Source: Impatiens glandulifera (lineage: Eukaryota; Streptophyta; Magnoliopsida; Ericales; Balsaminaceae). From it: a DNA stretch of 64,000 bases. The notes under the pieces are model-generated. The model had not been told where the DNA came from. It did no database searches and worked only from the letters and a program-made list of their open reading frames with translations. Position 1 is the first letter of the stretch. Each line of letters opens with the position of its first letter. The stretch lies in the NCBI RefSeq assembly GCF_907164915.1, contig NC_061867.1, positions 39,416,338 to 39,480,337 on the forward strand, in the 5' to 3' direction. Positions 23,945 through 35,410 of the stretch are shown one piece after another. The translations under genes and the position numbers were made by a program.

Positions 23945-25930
23945 CTCCAATTTATAATATTAAAATAATTATATATTTTGAATTATTTTTAAATATATAA
24001 GATCAAAATAATTAACCTCATGACAAAAAACATATTTAAAATAATTAATTATGATTAATTAATGTGTTAATTAATCAAATTAGTTAAAAAGTTAAGGCCA
24101 AAATAAAAAAATAAAATTATTTAGGATAAATATTGTACTCATTTCATCTTAAAATAATTTTAAAAAAAAATTAAAAGACAAAAAAATAAATAATTTCAGT
24201 GAATTTTGTATCCAATTCACCTAAAAAAATATTTATTTAAATCCTAAAAATATACAAAAATAAATTGGTAAAATATTTTTCATACTTATTTTAATATTTT
24301 GTGTATTTGAAAAGATCAAAATTAAAATAAAAATGGTGAAAGAAAAATAAATTTCAAAAAAACTCTTAGGGTTTTAAAAATGAAATAAATTCGCAATCTA
24401 ATGTGGCTAAAATTAAAGAAATTGAATGCAGCTTAAGCCACATGCATTGGATGGATGCTGGAAATACATCCAACACGCAGGAGAGCTCCGCGTAACCGGT
24501 TGTAGCCAAGGAGAAGTGCGTATGGGGACACAACGGATCAAGAGACGGTCGTTAGCTGAAACGCTAACAAACCGCTCAAATGTCACGACGTCAAGACGAA
24601 ACGCGCCTCGACATCAAAACGACACCGTTTCACTTTGTGATTGTCTTCTTCGCCGCGACACTAGAGTGGATAAGAACAACCACCTTTGATCTTCAAGTCA
24701 AAATAGAACTCCTCCGTTAGTCCACCATTTTGGATCATTCAAAGCCCAGAATGATCCTACTATTGTGACCATTCTCCATACAAGATTATGCCTTGTCACG
24801 TCCTATTTCGGTGACTGTCACCAAGAACAATTAATGATTTTTGACTGATTTAGGCAACTAGTCTTTTCTAACCGATCTAGGATGAGTATAAATACCCTCC
24901 TCAACTCATTCCGAAGATAACCTACCAACACACAACCCTCAAATAAAAAATAAAAATCCACCATTAAAGCTTGAAGCTTTCAGATTTTTTGAATTTTCTG
25001 ATCGAGACCTTAAAACTTGGATCTGTGCATCCAAAAATCTTCCATAAGAATCAAAGAGTGTTCTCCAATCCTTAGTAAGGTTCAAATCACCCTCTAATTC
25101 ATATTTACATAAGCTTGTATGCTTGTTGTTCATGTGATTTTATGGTTGAATATTGATCATAGGATCATTTAGAATCTATCTGGATATGATAGAACGATCA
25201 ATCAATCTAAATAACAAAAACCCAAATTTGAATTTTATAAATCAAAAAAGGGTTTGTTGTTTTTGGGTTAATTCGATCGAATCACAGCCTAGAAAACTTC
25301 CCATCATTATTGTAATGATGTTGGACAACTATTTAGATCATGTTTAATCCATCCCGATCATGTTTAATCAAAATCAAAATTTTCAAATAAAATAAAAATT
25401 TTGATGTTTTTGAATTGGTCAAAACGAACAGCCAGTGTTCTTGTTTTGGTATAAATCAAGTATATGTGATATAGGGAAGCTATTGCATAACTCTAGTCAC
25501 TTCAAAACAACCTTCAAATCAAAAACCCGATTTTTTTTTATCACAAACTGTATTGAACAAATTGATCATCATCTAGATCGATTCATACTTTGAGATGATG
25601 ATCAACATGTTCTTGTGAGGTTTGTGAAGCTACTCAAGCTCTTGGATCAAAGAATTAGAGCTAAAAATGAATTTTAAAAATTGAGAGGATTCTCGTTCCG
25701 GACCGAGGCGAAGGACCGATACTAAGGACCAATGTTATTGAGTTAGGACTGAGACCTATGACCGATGTTCTAGAGTTAGGACCGAGACCTAGGACCGAGG
25801 GATCCGACCGAGGATTTTCATCTAGGACCGAGAGATCTAATTTGGGATTGAGACTCCCAAGGTCTACAGCCGAGAAATCTAAACCTAGGAACGACGAGGT
25901 CTAAAGACGAGGTCTAAAGGGAAACGTAGT
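23945..25930 (-). repeat. Right arm of the long inverted repeat
   Basis: Reverse-complement partner of about 15750-17690. It begins ACACTCCAATTTATAA, the complement of the left-arm end, and runs through the AT-rich tail, the GC-richer block (24430-24690), the GATGATCAACATGTTC block and the CCTAGGACCGAG repeats (25690-25920). Divergence is moderate, so the two copies are old. Confidence 0.6.
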
Positions 25931-26154
25931 TAGAAGGGTACGTCTAATTTCTTTAGACAAGGTCTAGTAAGGTTTTATATATTTGCTTTAAAAAGAACTT
26001 TCGATTTTACATTTTTCAAAATTTCGGAGTTCTTAAGGTTTGCTAGTTTGACTCTACTAGGCTTCTAAATTTTGTCGTTTGTACAAAAGGGTAAAACTTA
26101 GAGCTCCTCTTCAGGGAGAGTGAGTTCGGCTACAACAAGTGGAGTTGATAGAGC

Positions 26155-26546
26155 CTTCACTTTTTTTTTGCTTGTTGTCGGTGGAACTCATCCATGATAT
26201 GATCGATAAAGTCCTTTATATCTTTGGGGATACACATCTTGACTGAATCGTTCTAAAAATCCAGATAGTCGGCGAAGTTGTTGTGTTCAATTGGTTTGTC
26301 TATGGCCACTACACAGTCATGTTAGGGAGGCATGGCATCTCGTCCGAACTCTTTGAACATTTCATTGGTGTAATATGAAGTGATCCATTTGAGGCCCATA
26401 AGTACAATTATGGGTTGGTCATTCATCAAATAGACCATTTTCTTGATACCATCCCACGGTAGAAGTTCTTGAGTGGTATCATTGTCGTAGATGGGAAGCT
26501 CTGGCTTATCATTCTTGAGGCGTCGAGTCTGGAGGGCGGAATTCAT
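26155..26546 (-). pseudogene. Unidentified degraded coding fragment
   Basis: One minus-strand frame stays protein-like from the ATG at 26546 to about 26155, apart from two stops (after DAMPP and after YLDF). Visible pieces are ELPIYDNDTTQELLPWDGIK, MVYLMNDQPIIVLMGLKWI and MCIPKDIKDFIDHIMDEFH. I do not recognise the family. It could be a relic of a transposon-carried gene. Confidence 0.3.
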
Positions 26547-26559
26547 TTCCTTGCCTAGA

Positions 26560-27118
26560 AGTATAAGATTATTTCGATTAACAGTCTAACTTTGTATTCA
26601 AATAAAATTATATTTTTATCACTTCCAAATCATTCTCACTAAGAGGGGATAGCTGCCTTTTCGTGTAGGTCATATCCAGTCGGCCGATTCAAAACATATT
26701 GTGGATTTTTCCATATTTCACTATTTTACGCTATAAGAGTTTAAACATATTTTGATTTTTTTTTTTAAAAAATTGATTTTGAATTATATTGAAGTTGATC
26801 ATACAAAGAAGATGAAGGTGAGAAAGTGTGTCTGAAGATAAGATGGTCAGTTGTTTACTTAGTCTACAACATCCTCTAGAATTGAAGGGGACAACATAAC
26901 AACTATGTTGTCGTTTGATAATGGAGTTGAAGAAATAATCTCCGGACGGAAGTGAGACCTTTAACAAAGTAGGACTTAGAAGAAAAAGGAAAAAAGATCA
27001 CTTAGACGTATGTACTTGCACAACTAGCTCACTTAAACGTACGTAGTATAAAAAAAATCGGCTCATTTAGCCACTTTTAGTAAACAATGATTAATTTCTA
27101 TTTTTTAATTTATATATT
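26560..27118. other. Intergenic sequence
   Basis: No gene was recognised. It ends at the MITE that begins at 27119. Confidence 0.4.
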
Positions 27119-27640
27119 GGGAAGAATGTCAATTTACCATCGAACTATAACGGAATATTCACGTATATCACTGAACTAATTTTTGTTCGTTCATATCATT
27201 GTAGTTGAGTTTAATGTTCATCTATGTCACTGCTGGATACAAATATCCAATTCCGTTAAGTTTTCCGTTAGATGATGACACGTGTGATTGATATGTTATT
27301 TTTTAAAAAGTAATATATATTATATTTTTATTTTTATTTTTATTCATAATTTCTAAATAATAAAACTTTTATAATTTTAGAGGCATTAACCAAACAATAT
27401 ACACATTTCGAGAGACACTAACAATAATTCATTTTTTTTTAAATTAATATATTTTTAACATTTATTTTTATTAGCATTATTATTTAGAAATGTTAATAAA
27501 AATAAATGTTGAAAATATATTAATTAAAATAAAGTGAATTATTGTTAATGCTTCTCAAAATATATAATTTATTTGATTAATACCTTTGAAAATATAAATT
27601 AGTTTTATTATTTAAAATAGTGAATAAAAATAAAAATAAA

Positions 27641-27678
<38 letters not shown>

Positions 27679-27867
27679 TTTTTAAAAATGACATTTCAAT
27701 CACACGTGTCATCATTTAACGGAAAACTTAACGGATTTGGATGTTTTTGTCCATCAGTGACATAGATGAACATTAAACTCAACTACAATGGTGAACGAAC
27801 AAAAATTAGTTCAGTGATATACGTGAATATTCCGTTATATTTCGATGGTAAAATAGACATTATTCCC
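27119..27867. mobile_element. Mutator-type MITE with long terminal inverted repeats
   Basis: The element is 749 bp with inverted arms of about 200 bp (27119-27320 and 27660-27867). The arms begin GGGAAGAATGTCAATTTACC on the left and GGGAATAATGTCTATTTTAC on the complemented right. It is flanked by a perfect 10-bp direct repeat TTTATATATT (27109-27118 and 27868-27877). The centre is AT-rich and includes an (AT)n run at about 27643-27674. It has no coding capacity. TIR length and a 9-11 bp target duplication fit a Mutator-like origin. Confidence 0.85.
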
Positions 27868-28006
27868 TTTATATATTTAATAATTAAATATTAATATATT
27901 TTCTCTCTCATTTTTTTCATTTATTACTAATAAATTAAATCTATATTTTTATTTTTTTATAATTTTTTATTATTTTTATATGAGTATTTATTATTGATTA
28001 TTTTAA

Positions 28007-28039
<33 letters not shown>

Positions 28040-29778
28040 GAGCATTCTTTATTAATTATTTTAACTTTATATTTTTTTTCTTCTTTTTTATATTTTTTTC
28101 TTATATTAATATTGATTATTAATTATTTTAAAATTGTTTGGTCCAAATGATTGAATATAACAATGAAAATCCTTTCAATAATGAAAATTTTTTCCACAAT
28201 AAAAATCCTTTAACACAAAAATAAATAAATTAAAAATTATATAATAATAAAAACTCATTCATCAAACACCAAAAGAGTAATAATTAAATATTAGACAAAA
28301 TAATGCATTTTACTACTACTATAAATCGTGAATAAAAATTAAATAAAAAATTATTAATTTCATTTTTGTTTATATTAAATTAAATATTACAGTAAAACAT
28401 AAAATTCATAAATAAATTGTTAATTTTTTTTTAAAATGAGAATTTAAGAAATATAAGAAATAAAAACTAATAAAAAAAAGAAGATGACATATAAGAGAGA
28501 AATTAATATTAAAATAATAAAAAAAATTAAGAATAAAATAAATTATCTAGTTTAATTAATGAAAAAGAAGAATAGAGAAAATATATTAATATTTAATTAA
28601 TAAATATATAAATTTAAAAATAAAAGTTAACCATGGTTACTAAAAGAGGTTAAATGAGCTAATTTTTGATAGTACATATGTTTAAATGATCTTTTATTAG
28701 TATATACGTTTAAGTGAGTTAGTTGTACAAATAAATACGTTTAAGTGAATTTTTTTCCGAAGAAAAAATATTAATAGTATGCAAGTAATTTTTGTCTATT
28801 TTAAACTAATTAATTATGTTATAACGTTTCAAATTGTTTCAAATTATATGGAGTAAATTCAAACAAAATTAAATGTAAAAAAAAAATCAAACAAAATAAT
28901 GTTATATAAAAATATTTCATAATCAGTTAAATATTTAAAAAACATTATATCTATTACTCCTTTATTTATTTTTCATATTTCATATTTTATAATCATTCAT
29001 ATCTCACCTAAACAATTTAACATTATATCACATTATATCTTATGTTCCCTAAACAGAGCTCAAAGTCATCTCTATTTCACAATTTAACAAGAAAACTAAT
29101 AATACTAAATATCCAAATTCATTTAACAAGAAAACTAATCATACGAAATATCTAATTTTATATAGACTAAATAATTCTACTAGTATAATTTGCAACAAAT
29201 CAATTTTTATGTTTGAATTATGTTTAAAAAAAATATAATAAAAATATTTGTATTAAATTGGACATATTAAGTTTTTAAATTAAAATAAATAAATATATAT
29301 ATATATATTAATTCAAAATAAAATGTTAACTTATTATATTAAAAAATAAAAAATAAATATATTAATTCAAAATTTTAATATCCAAAATTTTTAAAAAATT
29401 ATTACAAGAATAAAATGTTTTATTTGCAAAAACATAAAAAATATACATATTAAAAATAATTCAGAACTAAAATAAAATGAAAAATAATAAAATTACAGTA
29501 ATTTGAATTCCATTCTAATTATAATTTTACTCTTAAATATTTTACCAAATTATAATTCTAATTTTAATCTTAAATATTTTCCCAAACATAATAATATGAA
29601 ACTAAACCCTCCAAATTCATTTCCAAAAACACACCCTCATAAGAAAAAAACACTCAAAACAAACTGCAATATGAACTTCTTTGACAAGTACATCTATAAG
29701 TATATAATAATAAGTTTACATACTGTACAAGAAAGTAATAAAACCTTAAACAAACATGATCATATGTAATGACTCGGT
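27868..29778. other. Very AT-rich intergenic sequence
   Basis: Mostly A/T with (AT)n microsatellites (for example about 28013-28038 and 29290-29308). No gene was seen up to the 3' end of RNR1. Confidence 0.5.
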
Positions 29779-32700
29779 TTAACTTCCGCAAGACAAACAT
29801 TCTTCACGGTTTGTCAAAGAACATACCATTTCAGACACCTTACCACTCATAACATCATCTGCTTCGGTTTCTGCTTCTCCTACATTTGTCTTTTCCTGCA
29901 TTTCCATCTACTCAGTAACATATTGGAAAACAATAGGCAGAACAAGGGACAATGATATAAGTATAACCTTTTTCAGCATTGAGGTATCAACAGTGAACTT
30001 GATTGCATCAGCAGCTGCTCGTGTTCGTAGGTAATACATCCCTGTTTTCAGACCCTTAAAACAAGACAAACAATCGACCAACAAGCAAAAGGAAGGTCCA
30101 ATTTAATCCAAAAACACCAATTTAATCCATCTCAGACATTTTTTCTTCTTTTTCAACAATGAGGAAACAACAATGGCATCAGTTCTCACCTTAGACCAAG
30201 CATAAAAGTGAAGGGATGTAAGTTTTCCAAAGTTCGGTTGCTCCATGTGTATGTTAAGACTTTGACTCTGGTCTATGTAGCATCCACGATCTGCCGCCAT
30301 ATCAACCAATGTCCTCTGTTTTATCTCCCAAACAGTCCTAAAATGGGAATTTAAAAGGAATATTTTTAAATAAATCTGTATAAGGTTAATTATCAGAAAA
30401 CCAATCATTTATTTAATCCAATACTTGTAGATTTCCTTTAACTCCTGGGGGACTTCTGAAATTTTCTGAACAGAACCATCCTCATATATTATCTGATTCT
30501 TAAGAGTAGGTGACCAAAGACCCATCTCAGTTAAGTCATGAAGCAGGTGTTTATTTACCACCACAAATTCACCGCTACAAACAGTACAAGGAAAATTTAG
30601 TTGTGTTAAAAAATGATTATATACAAAAAAGGGTAACACGGACCTTAGAACTCTGCGACTGTAGATATTGGATGTGTATGGCTCAAAGCACTCATTATTT
30701 CCAAGAATTTGGCTGGTTGATGCAGTAGGCATAGGCGCAACAAGGAGTGAGTTTCTCACGCCACTCTTTGCAATCTTTGCCCGAAGGCCACCCCAATCCC
30801 ATCGATTTGAAGGTTCTACACCCCACATATCTGGCTGGAGAATGCCCTGTGAATCCAATATAACATAAGCATGACTCTTCCACATAAAGGTGGCAAACAG
30901 AATAATTAGATAAACCATCACGAGGAACTACACATCCTAATCCCTACCTTGCTCACGGGACTTCCATTGTAAGTCTCATAAGGACCTTCCTTTACTGCCA
31001 ATTCGTAAGAGGCTTTCAAGGCATGGTAATATATGGTCTCAAAAATATCCTTATTCAGCTGTTGTGCCTGTGTTATTTAATGGTCAAGACAAGTCTTCAC
31101 AAACTGCAAAACAATTCCTCCTCAACTACACAACTTCTTACCTTGGGAGAATCAAATGGCATCCCGAGCAAAATGAAAGTATCTGCAAGACCCTGGACTC
31201 CTATACCAATAGGTCTATGACGCAAATTTGATTTCTTTGCAGTCTCAACAGGATAGTAATTAATATCGATTATTTTGTTGAGATTCGTAGTCACTACTGC
31301 AACAACCTATGGAAATAACAGAAATAAAAATAAAAATGAGGATAACCCTAATCGTGATTGCTAATAAAAGTACACTTGCAACAAGGAATTTATATTATAG
31401 CTGACCTCTGCTAATTTGTCGAAATCAAAATAGCAATTCTTATGACCTCTGCTGCCTACAAGCTTAGATGGATGTGATTCTAATAGGACACCCTACAAAA
31501 TGAAGATCAAGTAATCAAGACTGCACAAAGGAATATGAAAACAAACCAAAATGAGATATTAATACAACGGAAATAATTAAGGGCGTACCGTTTCCCTAAC
31601 AAATCGTGGTAAAGCAATTGACGCTAGATTGCATACAGCAGTTTCTGTTGGACTTGTATACTCAATAATCTCAGTGCACAAATTTGAAGACTTAATAGTT
31701 CCCAAATTCTGCTGATTGCTTTTTCTGTTGCATATATCCTAGAACAATAAAAATACTCAAGAAACAATACAATGGAGAAGCTGAAACCAGAATCAAATGC
31801 CAAGAATGACATTGTTACATGCAATACCTTGAATAACATGTAGGGAGTCCCAGTTTCAATCTGGGCCTTCAATATCTCAAACCAAAGACTCTGAGCTTGT
31901 ACAACTTTCTTTGCCTTGCCCTGAGCAAATTAGGTGTCACTAATACCAAGATTTCACAATCTCATCAGAAAAGGTAACAATGGGGATAAACAAATTTACC
32001 TCTCTCTCATACTTGGTATATAGGCTGACGAATTCTTCACCCCAACAATCAGCCAATCCTTGAGCCTCATTTGGGCAGAACAACGACCAGTGCCCATTGC
32101 TTTGCACTCTTTCCATGAAGAGATCAGGTATCCAGAGAGCATAAAATAAATCTCTAGCACGTTGTTCTTCCTGTAGAGAAAATATAATCTATCAATCATG
32201 TCAAAATAAAACACTCTTAACACAAAAACCAGCATAAAGAACTTATATCATATGCATATGCTAAGTATAAATAAACATATTAAGAAGACCTTTCCATGGT
32301 TCTTCCTCAAATCCAAAAACTCAAATACATCTGCATGCCATGGCTCCAGATATACAGCAAAGGCACCTAAATGCAATAAAAGACCAGAATCAATACATGA
32401 TAAGGAACACCAATTATTAAAACACCAAACAATGAATATACCCTTTCTCTTGCCACCTCCTTGGTCAACATAACGGGCTGTGTCATTAAACACTCGTAGC
32501 ATTGGAAGAAGGCCGTTGGATGTACCATTTGTTCCACGAATATAACTGCCAGTGGCACGAATATTGTGAATAGACACCCCAACTCCACCAGCTGACTTAC
32601 TAATAACAGCACACTCCTTCAATGTATCATATATTCCTTCAATACTATCTTCTTTCATGCATACCAAGAAACAACTACTCAACTGTAAGCAAATACATAA

Positions 32701-33887
32701 AATTGTCAATATAACTAGCTTCAAGAACAAGGAGGTAAAATATAAATAAGACTTAGTATTTGTTGCATACCTGAGGTATTGGCGTTCCTGCATTGAAGAG
32801 AGTTGGAGATGCATGAGTGAACCATCTCTGAGACATTAAATGGTATGTCTTGATGGCAGAATCAATATCATTTTTGTGGATCCCAACAGAAACCCTCATT
32901 AACATGTGCTGAGGCCTTTCCACTATTTTTCCTTGAATTTTCAAGAGGTAAGATCTCTCAAGAGTTTTGAATCCAAAGTAATCATAGTCAAAATCCCGAT
33001 CATAAATGATCTCACTGTCCAGTCGTGAAGCATTCTGAAAAAAATATATGAATAATTCATAAGAATCCTGTCAGCTTTGCTCATTCAAATATATCTTCAT
33101 CTCTTTCACAAGCAAAAGCCATAAGTGGGCAGGATGATAATCAAGGGTTTAATGGAAAGAAAAAGAGATAAAGCAACTCAAACAAAAAATCCAAGATAAA
33201 AAATCATATGCAGATTATATCTTCATCTCTTTCACAGAAATTCATTAAAATTCTATGAACATCAGAACAGCAAGATTATATTTTTATGTTCAAGTTCGAT
33301 GCCTATAGACAACCCCACAAAAAAGAAACAAAACATGACGAAAAACATAGTACCTTCATGATAATTTCGTAAACATCATCAGCTATCAAAGGAGCCTTCT
33401 GATCAGATCTCTCATTAACATGATTATACATATCCTTAATCCTGCAATATCCAAACCATACAAATCTCAGCGTTTGAAATGCAACAGTGGGAAGAGAACA
33501 TTAAAACACATACGTATCTGAAAAGGATTTCTTCGTGTTCTTGTGCAAATTCGAGACAACAATTCTTGCAGCCAACTGCAGTAGATATAGGTTAAATAAA
33601 TAAAAATAAATAACAAAGAAGAGAAAGTGATGAGGCGAACAATAGAAGGAGAGACTGACGGATGCATAATCGGGATGATTTGCGGTCATGGCAGCAGCAG
33701 TTTCAGCGGCAAGTTCATCGAGCTGACTTGTGGTGACTCCCTTATAAACACCTACACATACCTTCTGAGAAACGAGGACTGGATCACAGTGGTCGGTGCT
33801 AAGACCGTAGCTTAACTTCTTGAGACGAGCGGTGATCTTGTCAAAGTGAACCGACTCTTGACGACCATCTCTCTTGACCACATACAT
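29779..33887 (-). CDS. RNR1: Ribonucleoside-diphosphate reductase large subunit
   Basis: Seventeen exons give an 820-residue protein (Arabidopsis RNR1 is about 816). Exons: 33887-33660, 33575-33514, 33441-33354, 33034-32771, 32682-32442, 32366-32290, 32170-32000, 31920-31828, 31738-31589, 31492-31406, 31306-31142, 31067-30948, 30846-30644, 30574-30425, 30337-30190, 30054-29968 and 29907-29779. All borders are GT-AG with consistent phase. The start is the ATG at 33887 ([10 protein letters not shown]). The enzyme reduces ribonucleoside diphosphates to deoxy forms and limits dNTP supply in S phase. Seen: the N-terminal ATP-cone (about 1-95), redox Cys218 (LSSCFLVC), Asn427-Cys429-Glu431 (NLCTEI), Cys444 (VCNLAS), the radical-relay Tyr756-Tyr757 (GMYYLR) and the shuttle pair in the C-terminal CLSCGS. 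No break was found, so it is probably active with a small R2 subunit encoded elsewhere. Confidence 0.97.
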
Positions 33888-34005
33888 CTTCAAGTCAATG
33901 AATCCTGTCTGAAAAGACAGAGATACTAGGCACTGTTAAATAGGGGACAGAATTGGGAGGAAGAGTGTAAGAGAAGGTAGAGAAAAGGAGGAGAGATTAA
34001 TTAAA

Positions 34006-34014
34006 TAGGGTTTA
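34006..34014 (-). promoter_or_regulatory. Telo-box upstream of RNR1
   Basis: TAAACCCTA on the minus strand, about 120 bp upstream of the RNR1 start. Telo-boxes are common in plant promoters of replication and translation genes. It lies 13 bp from an E2F-type site. Confidence 0.55.
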
Positions 34015-34026
34015 GGTACTTGAATT

Positions 34027-34034
34027 TTTCCCGC
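34027..34034 (+). promoter_or_regulatory. E2F binding site upstream of RNR1
   Basis: TTTCCCGC, a perfect match to the plant E2F consensus TTTSSCGC, about 140 bp upstream of the ATG. Plant RNR genes are known E2F targets at G1/S, so the site fits the gene's role. Confidence 0.65.
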
Positions 34035-34259
34035 CCATTCATGGAGCCGCGGGTTGATGGAACGAAATGATGAAGATATTTGGGACCACATATCCCACAA
34101 ATAGAAAGTAAACCGTGAGATCTTGCATAAATGGTTTAGTAAAGCAACCGATAACCCGGCTGAATCGATTGATTTCGACTCGAAATTATCTGAAACCAAA
34201 ATTAAACTAATTATCTGAACCGAGGGATAGAAAGATTTGAACCATTTCATGTTCTACCT

Positions 34260-35402
34260 AACTTTCGAACAATTATTCCCACACTATCCATTTTTTCATT
34301 CACATTTTCAAACTACACACTTTTCTCTCTCTAAATCATTAATCAACTTTTTAATTACACATCTTTCACATTAAATTCATTAATTACTTTATTTTATAAA
34401 TACAAATATATATATATATATATATATTAATATATATATATATATATTAATATATATAATTAAAATTAAACATTATAAATATAATTCAAATAAATATTAT
34501 AAATTAAAATAAAATATTATACACTAAAATAAATTAAATTACATAAAGTTTTAATATTATATTATTTATTAAAATAAAATAAAATATATATTATATTATA
34601 TAAATATTAAAATAATACATATATTACATAAATATTAAAATAATACGTATATTTTAAAGTTTATTGTAATTTATTTTATTTTAAGGTTTTTTAAATTAAT
34701 ACTTTTATAAATATTTTAAGATTTAGGTAATTTATTTTAAGATTTAGTTTATTTTATTTTATTTAAGGTTTATGTTATTTATTTAATTTTAGTTTATAAT
34801 ATTTATTTTGATATTTAATTTAGTATGTTTAGTTTTAATTATATATATTATATTATAAAATTAAGTAGAAATAAAATATATGTGTTGTTTTAATATTTAA
34901 TGTAATATATGTGTTATTTTAATATTTATATAATATAATATATTTTATTTTAATATATAATATTAAAGGTGTAGGTAATGATTTTTGTTTTAGTTTATAA
35001 TATTTATTTGTATTATTTAATTTATAATGCTTATTTTTAATTATATATATTATAATTCTAAAATTAAGTAAAAAAAATATATGTGTTATTTTAATATTTA
35101 TGTAATATATTTTATTTAATATATATTATTAATTTTAATTATATATATTTGTATTTATAAAATAAAGAAATTAGTGAATTTAATGTGAAAGATGTGTAAT
35201 TTAAAGGTTGATTAATGATTTAGAGAGAGAAAGGTGGGTAGTTTGGGAATATAAATGAAAAGGTGGGTAGTTTGTGAAAAAATTGTTTGAAAGGTGGGTA
35301 GAATAGGAATTGGTTCGAAAGATCTCTGTTATGGGATCCGACGGTTATCCTCAAGTAGTAGGGATCCCTTTTACGAGATTCGTCTGTTACGTCTATTACA
35401 CT
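34260..35402. other. AT-rich intergenic sequence upstream of RNR1
   Basis: An (AT)n microsatellite at about 34405-34460 is followed by long runs of ATATTTAAT-like sequence. A block at about 34300-34390 and one at about 35150-35300 look like reverse complements of each other (both contain forms of CTACCCACCTTT, AATCATTAATCAACC and CATCTTTCACATTAAATTCA). This suggests one further AT-rich foldback element between them. Confidence 0.4.
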
Positions 35403-35410
35403 CACATAGG

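Noticed and set aside
32248..32814. 188-codon minus-strand open frame
   Set aside because: It is RNR1 exons 5 and 6 read through the introns; splice sites and family sequence define the real exons.
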